Shown: piece after piece, positions 1 through 6,450 of the stretch
Layout of the letters: each line of letters starts with the position of its first letter
Position numbering within the stretch: the stretch's first letter is position 1
Assembly: GCA_028688535.1 (NCBI GenBank)
Contig: JAQTXY010000072.1
Coordinates: 1 to 7,917 of the forward strand
Direction: 5' to 3'
DNA from: Methanothrix sp.
GTDB taxonomy: Archaea > Halobacteriota > Methanosarcinia > Methanotrichales > Methanotrichaceae
DNA length: 7,917 bases
Translations under genes and position numbers: made by a program
Notes under the pieces: model-generated
Told to the model about the DNA's origin: nothing
Databases searched by the model: none
The model's input: the letters and a program-made list of their open reading frames with translations, nothing else

Positions 1-1013
1 CGGAGATATGCTGCCGCTGCGGCACCTGCGAGGCCTTCTGCCCCAGAATTGAGCATGTTGAGAACAAGCCCGCTCTGGTAAATTACGATCCGCTCTGTGG
101 ACTGTGCTTCACCTACTGCCCCAGGACATTCCTGGACATGGGCGCAATGGAAACAAAGCTATTCGGCCGGACGCGAAATGCCGATGAAGCGCTGGGAATC
201 TACAAGAAGGCCGTTTCTGCTCAGGCCAAACCTACGCTGGCCGCAGCTCAGGATGGCGGAGTGGCGACAGCCCTGTTAGTGCAGGCTCTGCAGTCCGGCG
301 TGATTGACTGTGCTGTGGTCACAGACAGGGATGAGGATTGGAGAACTGTGGCTAAGGTTGTCACCTCAGCCGAGGAGATTTCTGCCTCTGCTGGAACCAA
401 GTACACCATCTCCAACAGCGTGGATGCCGTCAGGGTTGCTCTGGAGAAGGGCTTCAAGAAGATCGGCTTCGTTGGCACACCCTGTCAGATTCAGGGCCTA
501 AGAAAGGTCAAGCTCCTCGATGAGCCTTATCAGTTCGGCCAGGACAGAATAGCCCTGCTCGTCGGTCTCTTCTGCATGGAGAACTTCGACTACGATGCTC
601 TCATGAACGGTCTGGTTAAGGCCAGGTTCGGCCTTGCGCCCAAGGATGTAGCTCGCTTTGAGATCAAGAAGGGCATGTTCCGGGTAATAGACAAGACCGG
701 CAAAGCTCATGAGGTCAAGATAGATGAGACTGATGCCTTCACATTCGCGGGATGCGGTCCATGCTTTGATTTTGCCAGCGAGCTGGCTGACATCTCCGTG
801 GGCAGTGTGGGCTCGGGCGAAAGCTGGTCTACCGTTCTCACCCGCACGGACGTCGGCGAGAAGCTCTACGCTGCCACTCTGGCGAATGGCGCAGTTTCAG
901 AGAAGCCTGTATCTGAGAAGGGGTTGGCTCTTGCCGGGCGGCTCGCTGCCGGAAAGGTCAAGCGCTTTGAGAGCAAATGCGATGAGATGAATGTAAGCGG
1001 CATCATCCGTTAG
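1..1013 (+). CDS. F420-reducing dehydrogenase beta subunit, FrhB/FpoF family (5' end off window)
   Basis: The reading frame is open from base 3, so the gene starts left of the window. The family binds FAD and an iron-sulfur cluster and moves electrons between coenzyme F420 and partners such as hydrogenase (FrhB), Fpo (FpoF) or formate dehydrogenase (FdhB). The visible part opens with two ferredoxin-type motifs: a complete one with Cys at 9, 18, 27 and 39 followed by Pro, and a second with Cys at 96, 105 and 117 plus Pro. In the second motif the first Cys position is Asp (87-89). Next come AQDGG (about 246-260), AGTKYT (about 391-408), GTPCQ with Cys at 483-485, LLVGLFCMEN, and a C-terminal CGPC (753-764) followed by DF..ELADIS.GSVGS, all matching FrhB as I remember it. 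TAG is followed directly by TAA. The twin-cluster N-terminus resembles FpoF more than FrhB, but the partner cannot be told from here. YchF follows after 26 bp. Confidence 0.88.
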   Translation, partial: EICCRCGTCEAFCPRIEHVENKPALVNYDPLCGLCFTYCPRTFLDMGAMETKLFGRTRNADEALGIYKKAVSAQAKPTLAAAQDGGVATALLVQALQSGVIDCAVVTDRDEDWRTVAKVVTSAEEISASAGTKYTISNSVDAVRVALEKGFKKIGFVGTPCQIQGLRKVKLLDEPYQFGQDRIALLVGLFCMENFDYDALMNGLVKARFGLAPKDVARFEIKKGMFRVIDKTGKAHEVKIDETDAFTFAGCGPCFDFASELADISVGSVGSGESWSTVLTRTDVGEKLYAATLANGAVSEKPVSEKGLALAGRLAAGKVKRFESKCDEMNVSGIIR

Positions 1014-1039
1014 TAAAAAATAAGGATCACTGATTTCAT

Positions 1040-2215
1040 ATGCTCTCTGTCGGGCTGGCTGGAAAGCCAAACTCCGGCAAATCCACTTTTTTCAAGGCAG
1101 CGACCCTGGTTGAAGTGGATATTGCCAATTATCCGTTTACTACTATTGATGCCAATCACGGCGTTTCCTACGTGCGTGTTCCCTGTCCTTGCAAGGAGTT
1201 AGGCATCAAGGAAGGCTGTGGCCGGTGCAAAGACGGCCAACGTTTTATCGCCATCGAGCTGATCGATGTGGCCGGGTTGGTGCCTGATGCTCATCTGGGC
1301 AAGGGCCTGGGAAATGAGTTCCTGGACGCACTTCGGGTAGCGGAAGCGGTAATTCACGTGCTGGACGCCTCAGGGGGAACGGACGTGGAGGGCAATCCCG
1401 TGGGCCTGGGCAATCACGATCCCGTCTCTGATGTCAAGTTCCTGGAACATGAGATCACCATGTGGCTCAACGGCATTCTCAAGCGCAACTGGGAGAAGCT
1501 AATGAGAAACTACCGGGCTCTGGGTGGCAAGCCCGAGCAGGTTCTCATCGATCAGATGGCAGGCGCCGGAGTCTCAGACAATCAAATCCGCCGTGCTGTG
1601 GCAGAGATGAAAAAGGAGCTGGGAAGCTGGAAGGATGAGGATGTGCTGCGCTTTGCCGGGCTCCTCCGGGCCTACAGCAAGCCCATGATCCTGGCCGCCA
1701 ACAAGATGGACGTGGCTGCGCCTGAGAACGTCAAGAATCTGCTGGCTTTGAAGGATGAGCTGGTGATACCGGTGAGCGGGGCTGCCGAAATTGCGCTGCG
1801 CATGGCTGAGAAGGCGGGGCTGATAAAGTATATGCCGGGTGATTCCGACTTTGAGGTCATAGGGCAGCTCAATAAAGCCCAGACAGCGGGATTGGAGAAG
1901 ATCCGAGCACTCATGAAGCAGTACGGCGGAACCGGAGTACAGCAGTGCATCAACCGGGCGGTCTTCGAGCTGTTGGATTACATAGTGCTCTATCCTGTGG
2001 AAGACGAGAACAAGTTCACCGACAGAAAAGGCGTAATCCTGCCCGATGCCTTCCTCATGAAGCGGGGGAGCACGGCGCGCGACCTGGCTTTCCGGGTCCA
2101 TTCGGATATCGGCGAGAGCTTCCTCTTTGCCATCGACGGCAAGACCAAGATGAGGCTGGGGGAGAAGCACGAGCTGAAGGACGGAGATGTCATCAAGATA
2201 GTATCGACGAAGTAA
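1040..2215 (+). CDS. ychF: YchF/Ygr210-type Obg-family GTPase with TGS domain
   Basis: This 391-residue protein is complete and of the usual length for archaeal YchF-like proteins, which associate with ribosomes or translation factors. G1 (Walker A) is GKPNSGKST at residues 8-16, G2 lies around YPFTTI (31-36), G3 is DVAGL (76-80), G4 is NKMD (221-224), and a G5-like SGAAE is at 246-250. A helical insertion spans about 130-210, and a C-terminal TGS domain spans about 312-391. Between G2 and G3 are four cysteines (C49, C51, C60, C63), a pattern I associate with the archaeal Ygr210 branch. Canonical NKMD predicts GTP use. The ATP-preferring E. coli YchF and human OLA1 have a changed G4, so the common label 'redox-regulated ATPase' may mislead. 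ATG 1040 has a weak AAGGA 13 bases upstream (1022-1026). The 26-bp gap after the F420 gene suggests an operon. Confidence 0.93.
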   Translation: MLSVGLAGKPNSGKSTFFKAATLVEVDIANYPFTTIDANHGVSYVRVPCPCKELGIKEGCGRCKDGQRFIAIELIDVAGLVPDAHLGKGLGNEFLDALRVAEAVIHVLDASGGTDVEGNPVGLGNHDPVSDVKFLEHEITMWLNGILKRNWEKLMRNYRALGGKPEQVLIDQMAGAGVSDNQIRRAVAEMKKELGSWKDEDVLRFAGLLRAYSKPMILAANKMDVAAPENVKNLLALKDELVIPVSGAAEIALRMAEKAGLIKYMPGDSDFEVIGQLNKAQTAGLEKIRALMKQYGGTGVQQCINRAVFELLDYIVLYPVEDENKFTDRKGVILPDAFLMKRGSTARDLAFRVHSDIGESFLFAIDGKTKMRLGEKHELKDGDVIKIVSTK

Positions 2216-2232
2216 ATGCCAAAAGAGGACAA

Positions 2233-2258
2233 ATTCATCCCTTCTTGATGAATCTTTC
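2233..2258 (+). terminator. Hairpin with T-rich tail just after ychF
   Basis: A perfect 7-bp stem, ATTCATC (2233-2239) with GATGAAT (2247-2253), encloses a 7-base loop and is followed by CTTTCTC. It begins 17 bases after the ychF stop. Position and structure fit transcript termination or 3'-end stabilisation. The tail is not a pure T run, so function is inferred. Confidence 0.45.
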
Positions 2259-2283
2259 TCAGATGCAAAGCTGACACTCCTGG

Positions 2284-2344
2284 GATTGCTCCAGAGGCAA
2301 AAGATGGCTGAAGCAATCTTTATGATTTCTTTAGATCCCTTTTT
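2284..2344 (+). terminator. Second hairpin plus T-rich tract downstream of ychF
   Basis: GATTGCT (2284-2290) pairs with AGCAATC (2312-2318). After one C-A mismatch the stem continues with CAG (2292-2294) and CTG (2308-2310). The stem is followed by a T-rich tract ending in five Ts at 2340-2344. Archaeal termination relies mainly on T-rich stretches, so this is a plausible backup terminator for the F420/ychF transcript. Confidence 0.4.
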
Positions 2345-2515
2345 GTAAATGAATCGCTGCTCATTTTAAGAATCCGCTACCTTGGGCACTTTTTGCAATA
2401 GGATTCCTGTAAGCTTCTTCGCCTCCGATCGGCACACGGATCTTTGTCCCGTTCCCCCACTAGCCATTGCCGCTGCCTGACTGATCATGACTATTTCTAT
2501 GACAACGCAAACGAT

Positions 2516-2568
2516 AATTATTTATAGTTATCTTTATCTATATAACTAATTTAATTAAGAGAAGTAAC
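2516..2568 (+). promoter_or_regulatory. TATA region of the secreted-protein gene
   Basis: Two TATA-like elements lie upstream of ATG 2569: TTTATAG at 2521-2527 and TATATAA at 2539-2545. With usual archaeal spacing of about 25 bases, the first would start transcription near 2550 and give a short leader. The second would give a nearly leaderless mRNA. No good Shine-Dalgarno sequence precedes the ATG, which fits a leaderless or very short leader. The promoter looks intact although the gene is broken. Confidence 0.5.
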
Positions 2569-3517
2569 ATGAAACTACCTCTAGCAATTATTCTTATAAG
2601 TTTGCAGATATGGGCAGCATGTGCTTATGATGATATTGAGTTTTACTTATCAGACGGCTCGACAATACATAGCGTTCCCGATACTGGGTCTTATCAATCT
2701 TATTCCTATACCTATTCTTCTGGGCCAATATCATCTGCCTATAATGAACAGATGTCACCCTATTCCCAAGGGAAAGTGGCTTCAAATTCTCTTTGGATCC
2801 AACGTCCAACAGGCGAGCTGATCCAATCTATGCAGTGCGCTGAATTTTCTCAATTTAAACTAGTAGCATACTCACCAGGTGGTCTTACGACCATGACTGA
2901 GGTTTTCCCCTAATGGCCATCAAACCCACAATTTCTACCAGTTCCAGCCAGAGCATACCGAATTAATTTTCGTAGCAGATCAACCCGGAAAGCATATCAT
3001 TAGCTATGAGCTCAATGGCTATATCAGCAACGCTGTGATCGTAGATGTTCTCTCTTCAGATGGTTCAAATGAAGTCTAACAAGGGCCAATATCAGTAATA
3101 CCTCTGATCAGAGATAATCTAGCTCCAGAGCTAAATAGCCTCACCCCTGATAAGAGCAGTCCACAGATTATTGGCAATCCAATAACCTGGACCGCAAATG
3201 CATACGACTCTGATGGAGATCCAATATATTATAAATTCTGGCAGGCAAAAGAAAACAATTTGACAGGAGACACATGGCTCCCTATGGGGGATTGGAGTAC
3301 GGAAAACACATGTACCTGGATTCCTGATAGCGAGGGAAACTACAAAATCTCTGTCATGGTACGTGATGGCCATCACACTGATTGTCAGCACCCAAGTTCC
3401 GATCGCGGGAGGCTGCCTGAGAGGACTCTAATCCTTCAGGTATCCTCCCTTCCAGAATCCTCCCTGCAAAGGTCCTCCTTACCAGATGACCGGCCTCTCA
3501 TCTTCCGGCCTGAATAG
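2569..3517 (+). pseudogene. Secreted repeat-domain protein, broken by a frameshift and a stop
   Basis: The gene starts at ATG 2569 with a signal peptide (MKLPLAIILISLQIWAACA, residues 1-19, then YDD). It runs 114 codons, rich in Ser and Tyr, to TAA 2911. Removing one base in the TTTTCCCC run (2903-2910) carries the frame through TAA with coherent sequence: PNGHQTHNFYQFQPEHTELI and ISYELNGYISNAVIVDV. It then meets an in-frame TAA at 3077-3079, which would be Tyr if TAC. After that the frame is open for 145 codons, including SPQIIGNPITWTANAYDSDG, DPIYYKFW, GDWSTENTCTWIPDSEGNY and MVRDGHH. This is an Ig-like module that I recall as repeated in Methanothrix surface proteins. The true end is probably near 3400; the tail to TAG 3515 looks like chance extension through a repeat. 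A sequencing error could explain the frameshift but would also have to explain the stop. The native function is unknown, probably at the cell surface. Confidence 0.78.
3443..3487. repeat. Three degenerate 15-bp tandem repeats at the convergent gene junction
   Basis: Three head-to-tail 15-base units, each starting TCCTCC, lie at 3443-3457, 3458-3472 and 3473-3487. The third contains the stop codon of the M13 peptidase (3479-3481, minus strand). Read on the plus strand they encode SSLPE, SSLQR and SSLPD. On the minus strand they put GGAGGA-like sequences in the peptidase 3' region. Copies 1 and 3 match at 12 of 15 positions. Confidence 0.6.
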
Positions 3518-5584
3518 CTTATCCTCGGGCTTGACATCTCTAAAGGCCAGGTAGAACTCCGGCATATTGAAAACCACACCATCAATTCGGAATTTGCAGG
3601 GCGAATGTGGATTGGTCAATACCTTAGTCCTCAAAGACTCATTTCGGATATTTTCTCGCCACATCTGGGCGTTGCCCAGGAAGAACCTCTGATCTGCAGT
3701 GAAACCATCTATCTTCTCAGTCTCATTTGGCTGTGTCAGATGGAAAGCATAATAGGCCATAGTCAGGCCGCCCATATCCGCTATGTTCTCGCCTAAGGTC
3801 AGGTTGCCGTTCACATAGAGACCTGGCAGCGCTTCGAACTTGTCATACTGGCCCACCAACACCTCTGTACTGTTATTGAAGTTGGATTCATCCTGCTCTG
3901 TCCACCAGTCAGTCAAATTGCCATTCTTGTCAAACTTTCTTCCCTGATCGTCAAAACCATGAGTCATCTCGTGTCCGATGACGGCACCTATGGCTCCATA
4001 GTTGATGGCATCATCTGCCTGGGCGTTGAAGAAAGGCGGCTGCAAAATCCCTGCCGGGAAGAATATGGCATTCATTTCGAAGTAGGCATAGGCATTGACC
4101 TCTTGAGGAGGCGCAAACCAGGTGTTGCGGTTCACAGGCTTTCCTACCTTATCCAGCCCGGAATATCCGTGTTCGAATTGGAATTTGCCGGCTCTGAGCA
4201 CATTCATAACGTAGGAATCGTTCGATATCTCCAAGCGAGAGAAATCCTGCCATTCATCCGGATAGCCGACCTGAACATCCATGGCCTCCAGTTTATCAAG
4301 GGCCTTGACCTTAGTGGCATTCTCCATCCAGGAGAGATTCACGAGGCGTTCGTTAAATGCAACTTTCAGGTTCTTTACCATTTCCTTCATCTTGACCTTG
4401 GATTGAGGATCAAAATATTGCTGAATGTAGAGCTGGCCAATGCTTTCGCCCAGGAATTGGTTCTCTGTCCCAAGGACCCTCTTCCAACGAGGCTTCATCT
4501 CCTCCTGGCCGTTCAACTTATGGCCGTAGAATTCAAAGGATTCATTCTCAAATTCGGGGGAGAGGTATGGAGCGGTTGCAGATATCAGCTTCCAGCGCAG
4601 GAAGGTCTTCCAGTCCTCCACGCTCTCTGTCTCGATCATCTTTCCCAACTCCTTTATGAAAGTCGGCTGGTTGACATTGATCTCCTCAATATCAGGATAG
4701 CCCACATCCTGGAGCAATCCGGTCCAGTTGATTTCCGGTGCCAGTTCCTGCAGCTCTGAGAGAGTCATGCGATGATAGGTCTTGACTGCATCACGATTCT
4801 CAGTATTTGTAAAAGATGCGTTGGCCAATCGGGTCTCCATTCTCATGATAGTCTGAGCATCTCTGGAGGCGTTCGAGGAAGATTCTCCCAGCAAGATAGA
4901 CATATTGGTGACGAACTTAACATAATCTTCGCGCGTCTTGGCTGATTCATTGTCCATTCGCAGGTAATAATCTCTGTCTGGCAAGCCCAGGCCGGATTGA
5001 TAAATGGTAGCTATCATCACCTTGCTGTTTTTGCTGTCGGGAGAAGCATAGAATGAGAAGAATGGATCGATAATGTAATAAGAAAGCAACTTCGTGGAGA
5101 CCTTTTGAACATCAGCAGCGGTGGTTATATTCTCTATCTGTTCCAGTTCTCTCTGCAGCGGTCCGGTTCCTTGTCGGTTTATTGAATTGGCATCCATTCC
5201 TATGCTGTAGAACCGACCTATCTTCCATTCCAGGCTGCTCTTCTGGGCAGATGTGTTATTGGAGGCCTGCTCCACCAGCCAGCGAACCTGCTCGTCTGTT
5301 CTGTCCCCCACAATCACAAATTCATTATAATCGGTTTTATCCGATGGAATGGTATTCTTCTCGATCCACCCGCCGTTGACATATTGATAGAAGTCGTCCC
5401 CGGGATGAATTGATGTATTCATGTTGCCAGGGTCAAAGGCCAGAGTGTCATTGTTTGAAATGTCAATTGCCATCAAGCCAGGAATCTGAAGCATTACTAC
5501 TAAATAAATTATAAATGTTATGAGAAAAGCTCTTTTTAATGCAGCCTTTTTTAATGATGGAACAAATGCGTTCTCCAAAATCAT
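3479..5584 (-). CDS. Secreted M13 family (neprilysin-like) zinc metallopeptidase
   Basis: This 701-residue protein has the typical full M13 length. The family are zinc endopeptidases that cut small peptides outside the cell. A basic N-terminus (KK at 12-13, KR at 17-18) precedes a hydrophobic segment at about 19-39 (a signal peptide ending LMA, or an uncleaved anchor). The N-terminal domain (about 55-435) opens with PGDDFYQYVNGGW. The catalytic domain has NAY (497-499, substrate binding), the zinc motif HEMTH (538-542), the third ligand in ENIAD (E599, with D603), and C-terminal H660 and R666 in HSPCKFR. The active site therefore looks complete. About 18 N-x-S/T sequons suggest an exported, N-glycosylated protein. 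A GGTGGT lies close upstream of the ATG. It has its own promoter, and its 3' end overlaps the tail of the pseudogene frame. M13 is best known from bacteria and animals, so ancient transfer is plausible. Confidence 0.95.
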   Translation of the reverse strand: MILENAFVPSLKKAALKRAFLITFIIYLVVMLQIPGLMAIDISNNDTLAFDPGNMNTSIHPGDDFYQYVNGGWIEKNTIPSDKTDYNEFVIVGDRTDEQVRWLVEQASNNTSAQKSSLEWKIGRFYSIGMDANSINRQGTGPLQRELEQIENITTAADVQKVSTKLLSYYIIDPFFSFYASPDSKNSKVMIATIYQSGLGLPDRDYYLRMDNESAKTREDYVKFVTNMSILLGESSSNASRDAQTIMRMETRLANASFTNTENRDAVKTYHRMTLSELQELAPEINWTGLLQDVGYPDIEEINVNQPTFIKELGKMIETESVEDWKTFLRWKLISATAPYLSPEFENESFEFYGHKLNGQEEMKPRWKRVLGTENQFLGESIGQLYIQQYFDPQSKVKMKEMVKNLKVAFNERLVNLSWMENATKVKALDKLEAMDVQVGYPDEWQDFSRLEISNDSYVMNVLRAGKFQFEHGYSGLDKVGKPVNRNTWFAPPQEVNAYAYFEMNAIFFPAGILQPPFFNAQADDAINYGAIGAVIGHEMTHGFDDQGRKFDKNGNLTDWWTEQDESNFNNSTEVLVGQYDKFEALPGLYVNGNLTLGENIADMGGLTMAYYAFHLTQPNETEKIDGFTADQRFFLGNAQMWRENIRNESLRTKVLTNPHSPCKFRIDGVVFNMPEFYLAFRDVKPEDKLFRPEDERPVIW

Positions 5585-5652
5585 TCACCACCCAATTTTT
5601 GCAAATTTTATTAAATCAGTTTAATACTCAGTTATGTCAAATGAGTTTAAAG

Positions 5653-5666
5653 TATATAAATGTTTC
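5653..5666 (-). promoter_or_regulatory. TATA box and BRE-like element for the M13 peptidase
   Basis: On the minus strand TTTATATA (5653-5660) is preceded directly by GAAACA (5661-5666), which fits the archaeal BRE consensus at five of six positions. Usual spacing puts the transcript start near 5630, giving a leader of about 45 bases to ATG 5584. This is the strongest core promoter in the window. Confidence 0.65.
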
Positions 5667-5698
5667 TATTTCTTTGAACGAATGATGATAAAGCTAAT

Positions 5699-5734
5699 AA
5701 AAAAGAGAGTAGAGCCGGACAATTCTCATCCGGC
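5699..5734 (-). terminator. Hairpin plus T-run terminator of the DUF1699 gene
   Basis: On the minus strand, 15 bases after the DUF1699 stop, a perfect 6-bp GC-rich stem (GCCGGA 5714-5719 with TCCGGC 5729-5734, 9-base loop) is followed by a pyrimidine-rich stretch and six Ts (5699-5704). It separates the DUF1699 transcript from the M13 promoter about 35 bases further on. Confidence 0.6.
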
Positions 5735-5749
5735 CCTGGATGCTCGGCT

Positions 5750-6157
5750 TTATGCGGTTATCTTACTCTTTGCGATGTACTTGATGAGGTCCGGGCCGAG
5801 TCTGGCCTTCTTCTGGATCTGGCTGGCCAGATCCTCCATGGCGGCGCCGCTGGCAACCAGGGAGCTAATCTCCTCTAATGTAGCATCTTCCACTGTGAAG
5901 TACTCGTCCAGGTCCTTTCTGTGTCCCCAAACATCTCCTTCCAATAGCTCAATGCCCTGCATGTCCAGGAATACCTGGATGGCGTTGGACATGGTCTTGT
6001 GATAGGATGGGGGTACCTGAATCATTCGCAGCCTGGGACATCTCTGCATCAAGCTGAGGAAGTCTACATTGCTGGCGCGAAAAGCCAGATGAACCATCTT
6101 CTCATTGGGATTGAGATTTGAAATCTCATTTTTTGAACTAACTACTCTAAGTCTCAT
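5750..6157 (-). CDS. DUF1699 family protein
   Basis: This 135-residue protein is complete. I recognise it as DUF1699, a small family of unknown function that I associate with Methanosarcinales and relatives. The N-terminal part (MRLRVVSSKNEISNLNPNEK, 1-20) and the block LLEGDVWGHRKDLDEYF (71-87) are what I recognise. Between them lie HLAFRASNVDF and a segment CPRLRMIQVPPSY (40-52). The C-terminal third (about 90-135) is helical and charged, ending in a basic tail. I see no signal peptide or membrane segment, so it is probably cytoplasmic. The start is well supported: AGGAG at 6164-6168 lies 6 bases before ATG 6157. The gene stands alone, with its own terminator and an operator-like palindrome 54 bases upstream of the ATG. 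No biochemical role can be given. Confidence 0.85.
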   Translation of the reverse strand: MRLRVVSSKNEISNLNPNEKMVHLAFRASNVDFLSLMQRCPRLRMIQVPPSYHKTMSNAIQVFLDMQGIELLEGDVWGHRKDLDEYFTVEDATLEEISSLVASGAAMEDLASQIQKKARLGPDLIKYIAKSKITA

Positions 6158-6160
6158 TCA

Positions 6161-6168
6161 ATTCTCCT
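6161..6168 (-). promoter_or_regulatory. Strong Shine-Dalgarno site for the DUF1699 gene
   Basis: AGGAGAAT on the minus strand, with AGGAG ending 6 bases before ATG 6157. It is the clearest ribosome binding site in the window and fixes this start. Confidence 0.7.
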
Positions 6169-6203
6169 GTTCACTAAAGAATATTCGCTAGTATTAATAG
6201 ACA

Positions 6204-6226
6204 CTTAAAGTGTACACATGTGTACA
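6204..6226 (-). promoter_or_regulatory. Perfect 16-bp palindrome (operator candidate) next to a TATA-like element
   Basis: TGTACACATGTGTACA at 6211-6226 is identical to its reverse complement over all 16 bases. Directly downstream on the minus strand is CTTTAAG (6204-6210), a possible TATA element that would start DUF1699 transcription near 6182. The palindrome would then occupy the BRE/TFB position, as expected for a dimeric repressor or an abutting activator. A related sequence, TATACACATA (6244-6253), matches one half at 8 of 10 positions, 33 bases further upstream. The binding protein is unknown. Confidence 0.55.
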
Positions 6227-6302
6227 GATCCGTATCTATGAACTATACACATACTCACAAATAAATTCCACTGGATCGTTAATGTACTAAATTAGACAAA
6301 AA

Positions 6303-6353
6303 TGATACAATATTTGAATTTTATGGTGCATATAATTCATAACTGATACAATA
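6303..6353. repeat. 10-bp direct repeat TGATACAATA
   Basis: TGATACAATA occurs exactly at 6303-6312 and 6344-6353, with starts 41 bases apart (about four helical turns). A TATA-like CATATAATT (6329-6337) lies between the copies. It could be a pair of regulator sites on one DNA face, but AT-rich sequence makes chance matches more likely. Confidence 0.35.
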
Positions 6354-6450
6354 GGCGGAGCAGAGTGGCGGCTTTCATTTTGCCCATATTTAATGAAATG
6401 GCCTAAGTACTCTCATTAATAGCTGTCGCTATTCTCAGTCTAACTTTTGA
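6354..6450 (+). ncRNA. Candidate structured small RNA
   Basis: In AT-rich intergenic DNA a more GC-rich island begins at 6354. It can fold into a long hairpin: AGAGT (6362-6366) with ACTCT (6409-6413), GGC (6370-6372) with GCC (6401-6403), and TTTCATT (6373-6379) with AATGAAA (6392-6398). A second perfect hairpin follows, AATAGC (6418-6423) with GCTATT (6428-6433), then CTAACTTTT. A TATA-like CATATAATT (6329-6337) lies about 20 bases before the island. No known RNA family is recognised, and the strand is a guess from the TATA and T-run placement. Confidence 0.22.

Larger units (their letters stand above)
2216..2568. other. Gene-free stretch between ychF and the secreted-protein pseudogene
   Basis: I see no protein gene here on either strand; open frames entering it are shadows of ychF. 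It holds the two terminator-like hairpins in its first 130 bases. A mixed-composition middle (about 2345-2500) shows nothing I can name beyond a short CCGATCGG palindrome. The last 60 bases, from about 2510, are strongly AT-rich and form the promoter of the next gene. Confidence 0.7.

Noticed and set aside
1574..2170. 198-codon minus-strand open frame
   Set aside because: Antisense to ychF, whose GTPase and TGS motifs prove the plus strand is the coding one.
2903..2913. Programmed ribosomal frameshift at TTTTCCCC
   Set aside because: A shift here would only reach the in-frame TAA at 3077, so it would not produce the full protein; decay or sequence error explains both lesions better.
3959..4759. 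266-codon plus-strand open frame
   Set aside because: It lies entirely antisense to the M13 peptidase catalytic region, has no recognisable domain, and is explained as a shadow of the conserved minus-strand gene.
5634..6002. 122-codon plus-strand open frame
   Set aside because: Covers the M13 promoter, the DUF1699 terminator and antisense DUF1699; no domain and no supporting start signal.
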